DNA from: Ureibacillus yapensis
Lineage (GTDB): Bacteria > Bacillota > Bacilli > Bacillales_A > Planococcaceae
DNA length: 64,000 nucleotides
Reading direction: 5' to 3'
Assembly: GCF_003515775.1 (NCBI RefSeq)
Contig: NZ_QWEI01000002.1
Span: forward strand, 434,001-498,000
The notes below the pieces were generated by a model that searched no databases, was not told where the DNA came from, and saw only the letters and a list, made by a program, of their open reading frames with translations. Every line of letters begins with the position of its first letter. Within the stretch, counting starts at the first letter, position 1. A program made the translations under genes and the position numbers. Below, in pieces: positions 1-8,508 of the stretch.

Positions 1-121
1 CCCTCTATTGTACCGTTTCCATATAAAAATTCAATTTTGCGGTTCTGTCATTTATTTCCGAACTTAAAAGGCAGTAAAATTATAAATAGAAAATCTCTAA
101 ATTTGTGCATAGAAAAGGCCC

Positions 122-170
122 CTTCTAATAGAGGAAGCCAAGATGCAACCTGTACAGCTCCATTAGAAAG
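122..170 (-). terminator. Probable terminator of the CoA-transferase/thiolase/MFS operon
   Basis: An inverted repeat (arms about 122-133 and 158-170, one mismatch, loop of about 24 bases) lies just past the MFS stop codon. On the minus strand the second arm runs into GGGGCCTTTTCT. The first 121 bases of the window hold nothing else I can support. Confidence 0.5.
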
Positions 171-207
171 GACCCATTATAAGTTTAAATCATGAATTAA
201 TTTTTAA

Positions 208-1521
208 TTAATTTTCATTCATTGCTTCTTTCATCATGACCACTTCTTCATGCTGCTGTGGTTTGCGTTTTAAAGTATAAAGCATAAAACTTGCGAGTAT
301 ACACAAGCCGCATAAGAAGTACATACTTGAAGTAAAGGAGAAGACCCCCAACAAGTAAGGTCCTGCAAATCCACCTAAGGCTGCGAATGAGTTAACCAAT
401 GCTATTCCCACTGGTGCCGTTGATTCGGTGAAGAATTGCGTCTTGTAGGCAAAGAAACAACCAGCGAACATATATAAACCGATAGAAGCAAATGCCAACA
501 TAACAACCATCAACCCAGGTGAAGAAATAAAGCTGCTTGCGACAAATCCAATCGTTGCAATAATGAAACTTGCGATTAAGTGTTCCTTATATTTTCCTGT
601 CCGATCTGAATTCCATCCTGCAAACAGTATTGCCGGAATTCCCATTAACGCTGGAACGGAAGCCAGCCAGCCAATACTCATATTCGCAGTGCCTACTGCC
701 GAAAGATTTTTTATGATTGTCGGCAGCCAGAACGAAAGCCCATACATACATGTGTAATTGGCAAAATAAATCAAGGCCAATCTCCATACTTTGCTATCCT
801 TAAGCATTTCCTTTTTAGAAACAACATTAACTTTCAAGCTCTCATTTCGTTCTTTTTCAATTTCGCCTTCCAGCCAATTTCTTTCCTCTTTAGTTAACCA
901 CTTTGCCTCACTTGGGCGGTTGGTTAAATAGAAGATTACAACAACCCCTAAAATAATAGCAGGGATTCCTTCCAAAATGAACATCCAACGCCAGCCCTGC
1001 AAGCCTGCCCAGGCAATATTGTCGATGATCCATGCGGACAATGGAGCTCCCACCAAGCCTCCAAGCGGCAATGCCAGCAATAGGGTTGCTGTCGCACGCC
1101 CACGTTCTCTCGCTCTGAACCAATAGGTTAGATACAATATAATCCCTGGGAAAAATCCAGCTTCCGCAATTCCCAGTAAAAATCTCAAAATATATAAATG
1201 GGTTGTACTTTGAGCGAACCCCGTTAATATAACGATAATTCCCCAGCTTAACATGATGCGCGCAATCCATAAACGAGCTCCTACTTTGTGCATAATCATA
1301 TTGCTCGGAATTTCAAAGAAGAAATAACCTATAAAGAAGATTCCTGATAACAATCCGAAAACTTCAGCAGTTAATGCAAGGTCGGCATTCATCTCTAGTG
1401 CCGCAAAGCCTAAATTCACACGATCAAGATATGCAATGATATAGAGTAATAGAACAAACGGCAAAATACGAACCATCGTCTTTTTTACCGCGGATTTTTC
1501 AACTGCTTGAATATGATTCAT
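208..1521 (-). CDS. MFS transporter, anion:cation symporter (ACS)-like
   Basis: A 437-residue major facilitator permease with about twelve hydrophobic segments and the family loop GARLWIARIMLSWG after TM2. The N-terminal half (PFVLLLYIIAYLDRVNLGFA) is typical of the ACS group, whose members import organic acids, including aromatic acids and sugar acids. It is the last gene of the minus-strand operon after the thiolase, with about 70 bases between them, and has its own ribosome-binding site (AGGGGGG). The context suggests uptake of an acid that is degraded through a CoA-transferase plus thiolase route. The substrate cannot be read from sequence. Confidence 0.85.
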   Translation of the reverse strand: MNHIQAVEKSAVKKTMVRILPFVLLLYIIAYLDRVNLGFAALEMNADLALTAEVFGLLSGIFFIGYFFFEIPSNMIMHKVGARLWIARIMLSWGIIVILTGFAQSTTHLYILRFLLGIAEAGFFPGIILYLTYWFRARERGRATATLLLALPLGGLVGAPLSAWIIDNIAWAGLQGWRWMFILEGIPAIILGVVVIFYLTNRPSEAKWLTKEERNWLEGEIEKERNESLKVNVVSKKEMLKDSKVWRLALIYFANYTCMYGLSFWLPTIIKNLSAVGTANMSIGWLASVPALMGIPAILFAGWNSDRTGKYKEHLIASFIIATIGFVASSFISSPGLMVVMLAFASIGLYMFAGCFFAYKTQFFTESTAPVGIALVNSFAALGGFAGPYLLGVFSFTSSMYFLCGLCILASFMLYTLKRKPQQHEEVVMMKEAMNEN

Positions 1522-1591
1522 TTCTGCCCCCCTAAGCGTGAAACGTTAATCAATAACCAAAATTATTCTTAATAAATATAAATTCGACAGG

Positions 1592-2767
1592 CTACAGTCT
1601 CTCCCAAACGCTCGCAATCCCTTGACCCCCGCCGATACATACAGCGGACACACCGTATCTTGCCTGGCGTCTTTGCAATTCATAAGCAAGGGCTAATGTA
1701 ATTCTAGTGCCGCTTGCCGCCAAAGGATGCCCAAGGGCAACTGCGCCGCCATTGACATTTCCTTTTTCCAGAGGGAAACCCAGTTCTTTTTGGCAGGCTA
1801 AATATTGTGCGGAAAATGCTTCGTTAATTTCAATTAAATCCATATCTTCCAATGTAAGATCTGCCTTTTTTAACGCACTTTGAATGGCTGGTACAGGACC
1901 AATTCCCATGTATTTCGGTTCAACCCCTACAACATCCCACGATACGAGTCTAGCAATCGGTTTTAACCCTTTTTCTTCTGCATATTCGCTCGTTGTAATA
2001 ATAACGGCAGCCGCGCCATCAACCATTCCGCTCGCACTGCCGGGCGTGACAACCCCATCTTCTATAAACCGTGCCTTTAATTTGGCAAGCTGTTCAAGAC
2101 TCGTTTCCCGAATATGTTCGTCCTCATCCACCATTTTGCTTCCTTTTCGGCCTTTCACTTCCACTGGAACGATTTCTTGTTTGAAGTAGCCTTTTTCTCT
2201 AGCAGCAATGGCACGTTGATGGCTGGATAGTGCATGTGCATCGATTTCCTCTCGGGGAATATTATATTTCTTGGCAAGGTTCTCAGCTGTCACACCCATT
2301 GAACATTCTCCGTATGTGTCATACAATCCATCCCACACCCAATCCTCAATCCGTGGTCCGCCTAACGGGCTTCCCCAACGCATTCCCGGGATAACATGGG
2401 GTACCTGGCTCATGCTTTCCGTGCCGCCAGCCAATACCATTTTCGCTTCACCTGTCATAATGTAGCGTGCTCCTGTTAAAATTGCTTCAATGCCGGTTCC
2501 GCATAATCGATTTACCGTCAGGGCCGGCACCTCAATCGGGATACCCGACTTCAAACCAATGTGCCTAGCCAGAAAATGCGCATCTTTGCTGGATTGCTGG
2601 ACATTCCCGAAAACCACTTGATCAATATCGTCAGGCGCAATATTCGCTTTTTTCATCGCTTCTTTCGCAGCAAAAACCCCTAAATCAATTGCAGAAATCT
2701 CGCGGAACGATTGTGAAATCTCGGCAAATGCAGTACGTGCTCCTTCTACCAATACAATATTACTCAT
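1592..2767 (-). CDS. Acetyl-CoA acyltransferase (thiolase)
   Basis: A 391-residue type II thiolase, the usual length. The nucleophilic Cys is at about residue 89 (NRLCGTG), the catalytic His at about 347 (GHPLAASG) and the second Cys at about 377 (CIGGGQG). It catalyses CoA-dependent cleavage, or the reverse condensation, of a 3-oxoacyl-CoA. Being 44 bases downstream of a two-subunit 3-oxoacid CoA-transferase, it most likely cleaves either 3-oxoadipyl-CoA (PcaF role, end of the beta-ketoadipate pathway) or acetoacetyl-CoA. No ring-cleavage genes are in the window, so I leave the symbol blank. The start is ATG behind GGGAGGAAG. Confidence 0.92.
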   Translation of the reverse strand: MSNIVLVEGARTAFAEISQSFREISAIDLGVFAAKEAMKKANIAPDDIDQVVFGNVQQSSKDAHFLARHIGLKSGIPIEVPALTVNRLCGTGIEAILTGARYIMTGEAKMVLAGGTESMSQVPHVIPGMRWGSPLGGPRIEDWVWDGLYDTYGECSMGVTAENLAKKYNIPREEIDAHALSSHQRAIAAREKGYFKQEIVPVEVKGRKGSKMVDEDEHIRETSLEQLAKLKARFIEDGVVTPGSASGMVDGAAAVIITTSEYAEEKGLKPIARLVSWDVVGVEPKYMGIGPVPAIQSALKKADLTLEDMDLIEINEAFSAQYLACQKELGFPLEKGNVNGGAVALGHPLAASGTRITLALAYELQRRQARYGVSAVCIGGGQGIASVWERL

Positions 2768-2811
2768 ATTATTCTTCCTCCCTTTTTAAACGCTTACATT
2801 CCAGTCAAAAG

Positions 2812-3465
2812 TTAATTTAAAATTTTCTCTTCTGCGTATTCTAAAGAAATGCCTACCTTCTCACTTAACTCTTCAATGGTAATATCCTCGATTATTTCAA
2901 CTACTCTGACACCATCATCCGTGAACTTGAATACAGCATAATCTGAAACAAATAGCTCTACACGGCGAATGCCACTGGTTTTATAAGTCAAGTTAGACAC
3001 AAGTTTCGACTCGCCTTTATTATTAAATAAGGTAGCAGCAATGATTACTTTCTTGGCTCCCGCAACTAGATCCATTGCTCCTCCAACGCCTAGGATGGGC
3101 TGGTTCGGTACTGCCCAGTTTGCTATTTCTCCCTTTACATCCACTTGAAGTGTTCCTAAGATTGCAACATCAATATGGCCACCGCGAATCAGAGCAAACG
3201 AATCCGCACTACTGAAAAAAGATGACCCTTTAATTGCCGTTACAGGTTCTTTGCCGGCATTCATTAAATCAATATCAAGTTCTTCTTCAGTTGGAGCAGG
3301 GCCGATTCCCAACAACCCATTTTCCGATTGCAAATATACTTCTTTTTCTCCCAAGTATTGAGGTACCAAGGTCGGAATGCCGATTCCTAAATTGACAATT
3401 TGCCCTTCTTCCAATTCTTCGGCAACTCGCTTTGCGATAAGATGTCTTTTATCTTGACTCAACAT
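2812..3465 (-). CDS. 3-oxoacid/3-oxoadipate CoA-transferase, subunit B
   Basis: A 217-residue beta subunit of a class I CoA-transferase. The motif SENGLLGIGP carries the active-site Glu (about residue 48) that forms the covalent glutamyl-CoA intermediate. It moves CoA from a donor such as succinyl-CoA to a 3-oxoacid. The start overlaps the end of the subunit A gene by 17 bases, with its own AAGGAGTG site, which suggests coupled translation of the two subunits. It could be ScoB (acetoacetate) or PcaJ (3-oxoadipate); the neighbouring permease and IclR regulators slightly favour the latter. Confidence 0.9.
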   Translation of the reverse strand: MLSQDKRHLIAKRVAEELEEGQIVNLGIGIPTLVPQYLGEKEVYLQSENGLLGIGPAPTEEELDIDLMNAGKEPVTAIKGSSFFSSADSFALIRGGHIDVAILGTLQVDVKGEIANWAVPNQPILGVGGAMDLVAGAKKVIIAATLFNNKGESKLVSNLTYKTSGIRRVELFVSDYAVFKFTDDGVRVVEIIEDITIEELSEKVGISLEYAEEKILN

Positions 3466-4135
3466 AATTCACTCCTTGTTTCACAAATTTACTCTGAATT
3501 ACATAATCAACATAGGCATGAGGCGTGATGATTTGCTCTGGATCTAGTTGTCCTACTTCAACAATTTCATCCACTTCTGCAATGACAATTTTTCCGGCGG
3601 TGGCTACCAGTGGATTAAAGTTTCTAGCCGTTGTGTGGTAAATTAGATTCCCCAATTTGTCAGCTTTTGCAGCTTTTACAAACGATACATCTCCTTTGAT
3701 GGCTTTTTCGAAAATATAACGTTCCCCATTAATTACACGCTCTTCCTTGCCTTCCGCCAACTCTGTTCCAACTGCCGTTTTCGTGTAAAAACCGCCTATT
3801 CCGGCGCCGCCTGCTCTAATGGCTTCAGCCAGTGTTCCTTGGGGAATCAAGTCGATTTCCAGTTCCCCCTTTTGCCAAGCGGTTACTGCTGGCTTATTAG
3901 TAGAAAAAAAGGATCCGACCATTTTCTTGATTTTTCCTGCTTCAAATAATTTATGAAGGCCTAAGCCATCCTCTCCGAGATTATTGCTCACAACCGTCAA
4001 TTCACTAACATCAGAGTGTAATAGTTCATAAATAAGTGTCAATGGGCTTCCTGACAACCCAAATCCACCGACCAACAACGTGTCACCACTTTTAACTAAG
4101 TTGCTTACTTCATTTGCCTGGATTACTTTTCTCAA
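3449..4135 (-). CDS. 3-oxoacid/3-oxoadipate CoA-transferase, subunit A
   Basis: A 228-residue alpha subunit with the glycine-rich CoA-binding signature VGGFGLSGSP near residues 22-31 and the GGAGIGGFYT loop. It is the first gene of the minus-strand operon (subunits A and B, thiolase, permease). The start codon is TTG, decided by GGGAGGT seven bases upstream; the ORF contains no better-placed ATG. Transcription probably starts in the 190-base gap towards the IclR gene at 4325-5092, where a candidate operator lies. Confidence 0.9.
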   Translation of the reverse strand: MRKVIQANEVSNLVKSGDTLLVGGFGLSGSPLTLIYELLHSDVSELTVVSNNLGEDGLGLHKLFEAGKIKKMVGSFFSTNKPAVTAWQKGELEIDLIPQGTLAEAIRAGGAGIGGFYTKTAVGTELAEGKEERVINGERYIFEKAIKGDVSFVKAAKADKLGNLIYHTTARNFNPLVATAGKIVIAEVDEIVEVGQLDPEQIITPHAYVDYVIQSKFVKQGVNYVESR

Positions 4136-4186
4136 ATTTCCTACCTCCCTAAGCGTAAATCATTAAGAGAATACCTTTTGATGAAT

Positions 4187-4213
4187 ATTCTAATAATTTG
4201 ATATATTTAGAAT
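4187..4213. promoter_or_regulatory. Inverted repeat upstream of the CoA-transferase operon
   Basis: ATTCTAA and TTAGAAT form perfect 7-base arms separated by 13 AT-rich bases, about 50-80 bases upstream of the TTG start of subunit A. It sits where an operator or promoter element would be expected. The region is very AT-rich, so chance is a real alternative. Confidence 0.3.
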
Positions 4214-4248
4214 AATAACAACCAAAAAAATCATTATCAAACCTAATA

Positions 4249-4263
4249 TTCTGCTATGTGGCA
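4249..4263. promoter_or_regulatory. Candidate IclR-type operator
   Basis: TTCTGCTATGTGGCA, extended to ATTCTGCTATGTGGCAAAA, closely resembles the perfect palindrome at 6687-6701 (ATTCCGCTATACGGAAAAA). It lies in the gap between the CoA-transferase operon and its neighbouring IclR gene. IclR-family proteins commonly bind 15-base TTCCG-N5-CGGAA-like palindromes. Assignment to a particular regulator is an inference. Confidence 0.45.
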
Positions 4264-4324
4264 AAAGTGAAATTTTATCGAATTTTTTATACGAACCCAT
4301 TTTTATAGGTAATTGTTATATCGT

Positions 4325-5092
4325 TCACCTTGATTTGACAGCATGATTATATAGCCGCTCAGTTAATTGTATTGCCACTTCCTCCATCTTCGTTATACAC
4401 GAAGTAATATATGTAGAGTGCAATCGTACATCAGGCATGATGACTTCAATTGCTGCAATCACATTTCCTTTATTATTTTTTATTGGAACTGCAATCGACC
4501 CCATATCCGAATCAAAAATGTTATGGCAGACTGCATAGCCTTGTTTTTGAATTTGCGGCAATTCTTTTAGCTGGACAGGTATTTTTTGCGAAGAGTAAAC
4601 GGAATTTTCTTCTGATAATTTTTCCAATAGTTCCTCTTCCTTTTTTTCCGACAGCAATACAAAACCCGCACTTGAGCTAAATACCGAATGCGTTTTCCCG
4701 AGATAGGTCAAACCATGATAAATCGGCATCCCTGAATCTACCGAGTTCAGGTAAAAGGTTTGAGAATGATCCAAAATACATAGCGAAACCGTTCCTTGCA
4801 GTTTGCTGGATAGCTCCAACAAAAAAGGATCGGAAATAGTATATAAATCAAAGTCCTTTAAAATCACCGACTCGAATGTTCGAATAAAAACACCCAATCG
4901 GTATCGGTTGGTTCGATGATCCTTGGCAATAAAACCTTCCTTTTTCAGCGTGGACAAAAGACGGTGTGCTGTACTGTCTGCAACCGCTAGACGATTCGCG
5001 ATTTCTTTCAAGCTAAACTCTTGCTCTTCCACGCTATACAAATCAAGCAACCGGAGTGCATTTTCAAGTGAAGAGAAATTTTTTTGCTTCAC
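4325..5092 (-). CDS. IclR family transcriptional regulator (1 of 4)
   Basis: An N-terminal winged helix (SLENALRLLDLYSVEEQEFSL onwards, first about 65 residues) is followed by the IclR effector-binding domain. I start it at GTG 5092, preceded by AAGGTGA five bases upstream. The longer frame starting at 5176 would overlap the preceding regulator by 62 bases and add a non-homologous extension. It lies 22 bases downstream of the IclR gene at 5115-5888 and probably shares its transcript. The effector is unknown; the location suggests control of the adjacent CoA-transferase operon. Confidence 0.85.
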   Translation of the reverse strand: MKQKNFSSLENALRLLDLYSVEEQEFSLKEIANRLAVADSTAHRLLSTLKKEGFIAKDHRTNRYRLGVFIRTFESVILKDFDLYTISDPFLLELSSKLQGTVSLCILDHSQTFYLNSVDSGMPIYHGLTYLGKTHSVFSSSAGFVLLSEKKEEELLEKLSEENSVYSSQKIPVQLKELPQIQKQGYAVCHNIFDSDMGSIAVPIKNNKGNVIAAIEVIMPDVRLHSTYITSCITKMEEVAIQLTERLYNHAVKSR

Positions 5093-5114
5093 TGCCGTCA
5101 CCTTCCATTCTAGT

Positions 5115-5888
5115 TTAATTCGGAATATATCCCATGCTCTTTGAAAATTCATTTGCCGTTTTAACGACCCCTTCAATTATTTCGGGGATTTCCATCCGTT
5201 TAGTGGGTCCGGTAACACTGATGGCGGCAGCAACCGTGTCATTGTAATCGTAAATTGGCGCAGCGATGCTAGTAATCCCCTCTTGGTATTCGTCAGTACT
5301 CGCCGCATAGCCCTGTTTTTTGATTTGCAGCAAATGTTCCCTCAACTCTGCAGCATTGCGAACCGTTTTGGAAGTAAAAGGATAAAACCCTTCATTGACA
5401 ATTTGTTGAATGATTTCATCTTGTTCCTTCTTATTTTTGAATGCCATCATCACCTTTCCACACCCCGTACAATAAACCGGGGATTGTTTTCCGATGTAAG
5501 TGGACAGATGAACTGGATACCTGGAATCCAGTTTATCTAAATAAACCGTGTGTGTTCCTTCCAATACACCGATATGAACAGTTTCAACAAAATCCTCAAG
5601 AAGCTTGTTTAGCAGTTGCTGGGCTTCCTTTGTTATTTCAAATCTTGTCTTGACGATTCCGGAAAGTTTCAAAACCGATAGACCTAATCGATACTTTTTC
5701 AAACCGCCGGCACCTTTTGTTAAATAGCCATAAACCTCAAGGATATCCAATAATCTTTTAGTCGTACTAATACTCATCGCTTTTGCTTGTGCAATTTCTG
5801 TCAGTGTCCATTCATCTTTTTCCGCATTGAATAAACGCAAAATCTGCATGGCATTTTGTACCGTTTGGATACTATAATCCTTTGTCAT
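5115..5888 (-). CDS. IclR family transcriptional regulator (2 of 4)
   Basis: A 257-residue IclR protein: winged helix in residues 1-70 (IQTVQNAMQILRLFNAEKDEWTL), linker helix, then the effector domain with the usual GCGKVMMAF and GYAASTDEYQEGITSIAAPI segments. It is first in a two-gene regulator unit with the IclR gene at 4325-5092. It clearly differs in sequence from its three neighbours, so the four are old paralogs rather than a recent duplication. Confidence 0.88.
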   Translation of the reverse strand: MTKDYSIQTVQNAMQILRLFNAEKDEWTLTEIAQAKAMSISTTKRLLDILEVYGYLTKGAGGLKKYRLGLSVLKLSGIVKTRFEITKEAQQLLNKLLEDFVETVHIGVLEGTHTVYLDKLDSRYPVHLSTYIGKQSPVYCTGCGKVMMAFKNKKEQDEIIQQIVNEGFYPFTSKTVRNAAELREHLLQIKKQGYAASTDEYQEGITSIAAPIYDYNDTVAAAISVTGPTKRMEIPEIIEGVVKTANEFSKSMGYIPN

Positions 5889-6136
5889 TCCCTCACACTC
5901 CTATTGAAGAATGAAATTCTATTTTCCAAGATTCATACATGCTTAATCGGTGATCCTTCAATATTTCTGCTTTAAATAGCAAAAACGCCAACAAATTAAG
6001 CTGACGTTTCGGATGATGGCATTCAATTTCTTTGGCAAATGCCGATATATAAATATTTGATTGAAGGAGGGCTGAACAGCTGCTCAATAGACTTCCATCG
6101 AACCTTTCTTTGACATAAAGACATGATGGCTATCCG

Positions 6137-6544
6137 TTAAACTTCTTCTTCTTTATGTTGCAGCAATAAATCACGCAAATCTTCAGGAATCGGAACAGCT
6201 TTAAGCTTCCCTTCCGTTGAAGTCCATGCCCGTACGCCATATCCTTCCGCTATTAAACGGTCTTCCAGGTAAAATTGATAATTGACCTTGAATACTTTTT
6301 CTTTCACAAATTCAATACTGGTCTGAATACTTAACTCTACGTTAAATGAAACTGCTTGTTTAAATACGCAATGCGTTTCCAAAAGCGGAATCGCCAAATG
6401 GTCTTTCATTAATTGGTCTGTTGGGTATCCAATTTCAGAGAATAATGCATGGGTTGCTTCATCCATCCATTTATAATAATTCGGGAAAAATACAATTCCC
6501 GCTGCATCTGTATCTCCCCATTGCACTTTGACTGTATAATTCAT
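6137..6544 (-). CDS. YbgC-type hotdog acyl-CoA thioesterase
   Basis: A single hotdog domain of 135 residues. The motif WGDTDAAGIVFFPNYYKWMDEA carries the catalytic Asp (about residue 13) of the 4-hydroxybenzoyl-CoA thioesterase/YbgC group, which hydrolyses acyl- or aroyl-CoA. I start it at ATG 6544 because AAGGAGG lies seven bases upstream; an upstream in-frame start at 6592 adds 16 unrelated residues. It lies between the two IclR pairs. The neighbourhood suggests release of CoA from an aromatic or short-chain acyl-CoA, but the substrate is unproven. Confidence 0.85.
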   Translation of the reverse strand: MNYTVKVQWGDTDAAGIVFFPNYYKWMDEATHALFSEIGYPTDQLMKDHLAIPLLETHCVFKQAVSFNVELSIQTSIEFVKEKVFKVNYQFYLEDRLIAEGYGVRAWTSTEGKLKAVPIPEDLRDLLLQHKEEEV

Positions 6545-6686
6545 GTTTTCCTCCTTAAAAGTGATGTGTTGCTTGTTCGAGTACTTGTCCAATACTCATC
6601 TAGATAATTATTTTATAAAATTTGCAAAAATTTTGTTCACTTTCCAAACATCTTATAAGGAAATTTAATGATTGAAAAGGCTACTA

Positions 6687-6701
6687 TTCCGCTATACGGA
6701 A
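6687..6701. promoter_or_regulatory. Perfect palindrome, candidate IclR operator
   Basis: TTCCG-CTATA-CGGAA is a perfect dyad in the divergent gap between the thioesterase gene (minus) and the plus-strand IclR pair. A related sequence lies upstream of the CoA-transferase operon at 4249-4263. Placement about 90 bases before an IclR start suggests autoregulation. Confidence 0.6.
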
Positions 6702-6792
6702 AAATCGCATAAGTAATCTTACTATTTAGAAGATTATTTCTATTTTACATGATATTTTAATAATAAGGAATTAAAAGTTAGGGGGGCTTTAG

Positions 6793-7581
6793 ATGACACG
6801 CACTGCCAATAGTTCGTTAACAAACGCACTGCGAATTTTGAAATGCTTTTCAATCGATAAACCTGAATTAAATTTAAGTGAAATCTCCGAGATTCTGAAA
6901 GTCTCTAAAAGTACAGCTTGCCGATTGGTGCAAACTTTGGAAAGCGAAGGATTTATCTATCAGAATTCCTTTTTTAACACATATAGTCTAGGTTCTTCTG
7001 TTTTGGCACTGGCCAACACAGCTGTCGATCAGTTTGCTATTTTAAAAGAAACCACACCTTTTTTGAAAAAGTTATCATTCCAAACAAATGAAAGTGTACA
7101 TATTGCCATCCTGGAGAAAAAAGACGTGATTTATTTAAAAAAAGAGGATAGTGAATATCGGGTCGAATTAAGATCGCATATTGGAAGAAGAAATCCAGCA
7201 CACTGTACGGCATCCGGTTTAGCTATTTTGGCTTACTTAAATTCAGCAACCATTACCACTATATTTACAGAGCCATTGACAAGCTATACAAAATACACCA
7301 TTACCTCTTTGGAAGAACTGCACTCCTATTTGCAGGAGGTCCGCGAAAATGGCTATGCGCTTTCGAAAGGGCATTTTATTGAAGAAATCGTTTCTGTAGG
7401 GGCGCCTATCTTTAATAAAAATAAAATGGTTGTTGCCTCGCTTACGGTTACCGGACCTGTTAAGCGAATGATTGCAAATATCGATAAAATGATTGATGCC
7501 GTAGTGGAAGTAAGCAATGATATCTCGATTTTCATACAAACTCACGAAAAGGATGTTGACCTTGAAGCATTCATTAGATGA
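6793..7581 (+). CDS. IclR family transcriptional regulator (3 of 4)
   Basis: A 262-residue IclR protein. The winged helix (SLTNALRILKCFSIDKPELNLSE) is followed by the effector domain (RSHIGRRNPAHCTASGLAIL). The start is ATG behind AGGGGGG. It is the first gene of a plus-strand regulator pair, and its stop codon overlaps the beginning of the next IclR gene. A palindrome about 90 bases upstream is a good candidate for its own operator. Confidence 0.88.
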   Translation: MTRTANSSLTNALRILKCFSIDKPELNLSEISEILKVSKSTACRLVQTLESEGFIYQNSFFNTYSLGSSVLALANTAVDQFAILKETTPFLKKLSFQTNESVHIAILEKKDVIYLKKEDSEYRVELRSHIGRRNPAHCTASGLAILAYLNSATITTIFTEPLTSYTKYTITSLEELHSYLQEVRENGYALSKGHFIEEIVSVGAPIFNKNKMVVASLTVTGPVKRMIANIDKMIDAVVEVSNDISIFIQTHEKDVDLEAFIR

Positions 7582-8341
7582 CAAATACTTCGTTGTATCC
7601 GTAAAAAATGCATTGCGTATTTTAAGGCAATTCACTCCCAAACTACCTGAGCTGGGCATTTCCGATATCGCTGAACGTATCGAACTGCCTAGCAGCACCG
7701 TTCACCGATTGGTAAAGGAGCTTGAAATTGAAGGGTTTCTTGTTCAAAATAGCAAAAACAAAAAATATCGGCTTGGGCTTTCCATTATTACGCTTGGGGG
7801 TATTGTTCAATCACATCAGGAAATATACGAAGAAGCCAAACCGATTCTTGCCAATCTTGCGTCAGAATTTCTATTGCCCGCGCATATTTGTGTAATGGAA
7901 CATCATAAAGTGGTTTACTTACTGCGGGAAATGGGGGAACAGCCCGTAAAACTTATAACAAAGAGTGGACGCTATAATGATTTGCATTGTACAGCGGAGG
8001 GGCTTGCCATTTTGGCATTTAAAAGCCAAAAGATCATTCAGGATATCATTAGCAAACCATTAACCAAATACACCGATTATACAATTACGGATCCCAAGGA
8101 ACTGAAGAAAGCAATTCAGCAAATCCGCTATAAACGTTTTGCAATTCAAAAAGATACTTTTGACATCGGCTATATCAGTTTCGCTGTCCCTATTCAAGAT
8201 TACACGGGAGAGGTTGTCTCCTCTTTAGCTCTTATTGGCCATTCCAAGTATGTGAAGGAAAGTCAATACAAGGAGATTTTTTCAAGACTGCAAAAAGAGG
8301 CGAAAGTCATTTCCGAAATGCTTGGTTATTATGAATATTGA
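7562..8341 (+). CDS. IclR family transcriptional regulator (4 of 4)
   Basis: An IclR protein of about 259 residues with winged helix (SVKNALRILRQFTPKLPELGISD) and effector domain. I favour the TTG at 7562, in frame and about eight bases after AAAAGGA. An ATG at 7553 and a frame start at 7517 are possible, but the former sits directly on the ribosome-binding site and the latter adds unrelated residues. The overlap with the preceding IclR gene is about 20 bases, so translation is probably coupled. The start is less certain than the identity. Confidence 0.82.
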   Translation: MKHSLDDKYFVVSVKNALRILRQFTPKLPELGISDIAERIELPSSTVHRLVKELEIEGFLVQNSKNKKYRLGLSIITLGGIVQSHQEIYEEAKPILANLASEFLLPAHICVMEHHKVVYLLREMGEQPVKLITKSGRYNDLHCTAEGLAILAFKSQKIIQDIISKPLTKYTDYTITDPKELKKAIQQIRYKRFAIQKDTFDIGYISFAVPIQDYTGEVVSSLALIGHSKYVKESQYKEIFSRLQKEAKVISEMLGYYEY

Positions 8342-8353
8342 AATGAATAAATA

Positions 8354-8378
8354 AAGGATCTGAAAAATTCAGATCCTT
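8354..8378. terminator. Hairpin between convergent genes
   Basis: AAGGATCTGAA and TTCAGATCCTT form a perfect 11-bp stem with an AAA loop, 12 bases after the last IclR stop. The plus strand lacks a T-run after it; the minus strand has TTTATTTATTC. It probably ends transcription from at least one side. Confidence 0.55.
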
Positions 8379-8386
8379 AAAAAATC

Positions 8387-8508
8387 AAATAGCCAGGTCT
8401 ATTTGCGACCGACACTGCAGCTTCCAACGATTCAAAATTTTCACCACTGCTCAAACTGCGTCAAGTCAAAATATGTCTGAATGAAGTTAAATAGCCAAGT
8501 CTATTTGC
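8387..8508. repeat. Short palindromic direct repeat next to a possible gene remnant
   Basis: A 20-base sequence at 8387-8406 recurs at 8489-8508 with one mismatch. Each copy is itself a dyad (AAATAG-N6-CTATTT). The right copy is the 3' end of the 108-residue gene, encoding QIDLAI-stop, and the left copy also ends QIDLAI-stop in one minus-strand frame. In another minus frame the interval reads ENFESLEAAVSVANRPGYLIF followed by a stop, which looks like the tail of a lost gene. Confidence 0.4.

Noticed and set aside
5893-6087. 64-residue minus-strand ORF between IclR and the thioesterase
   Set aside because: No good ribosome-binding site and no recognisable composition; treated as intergenic.
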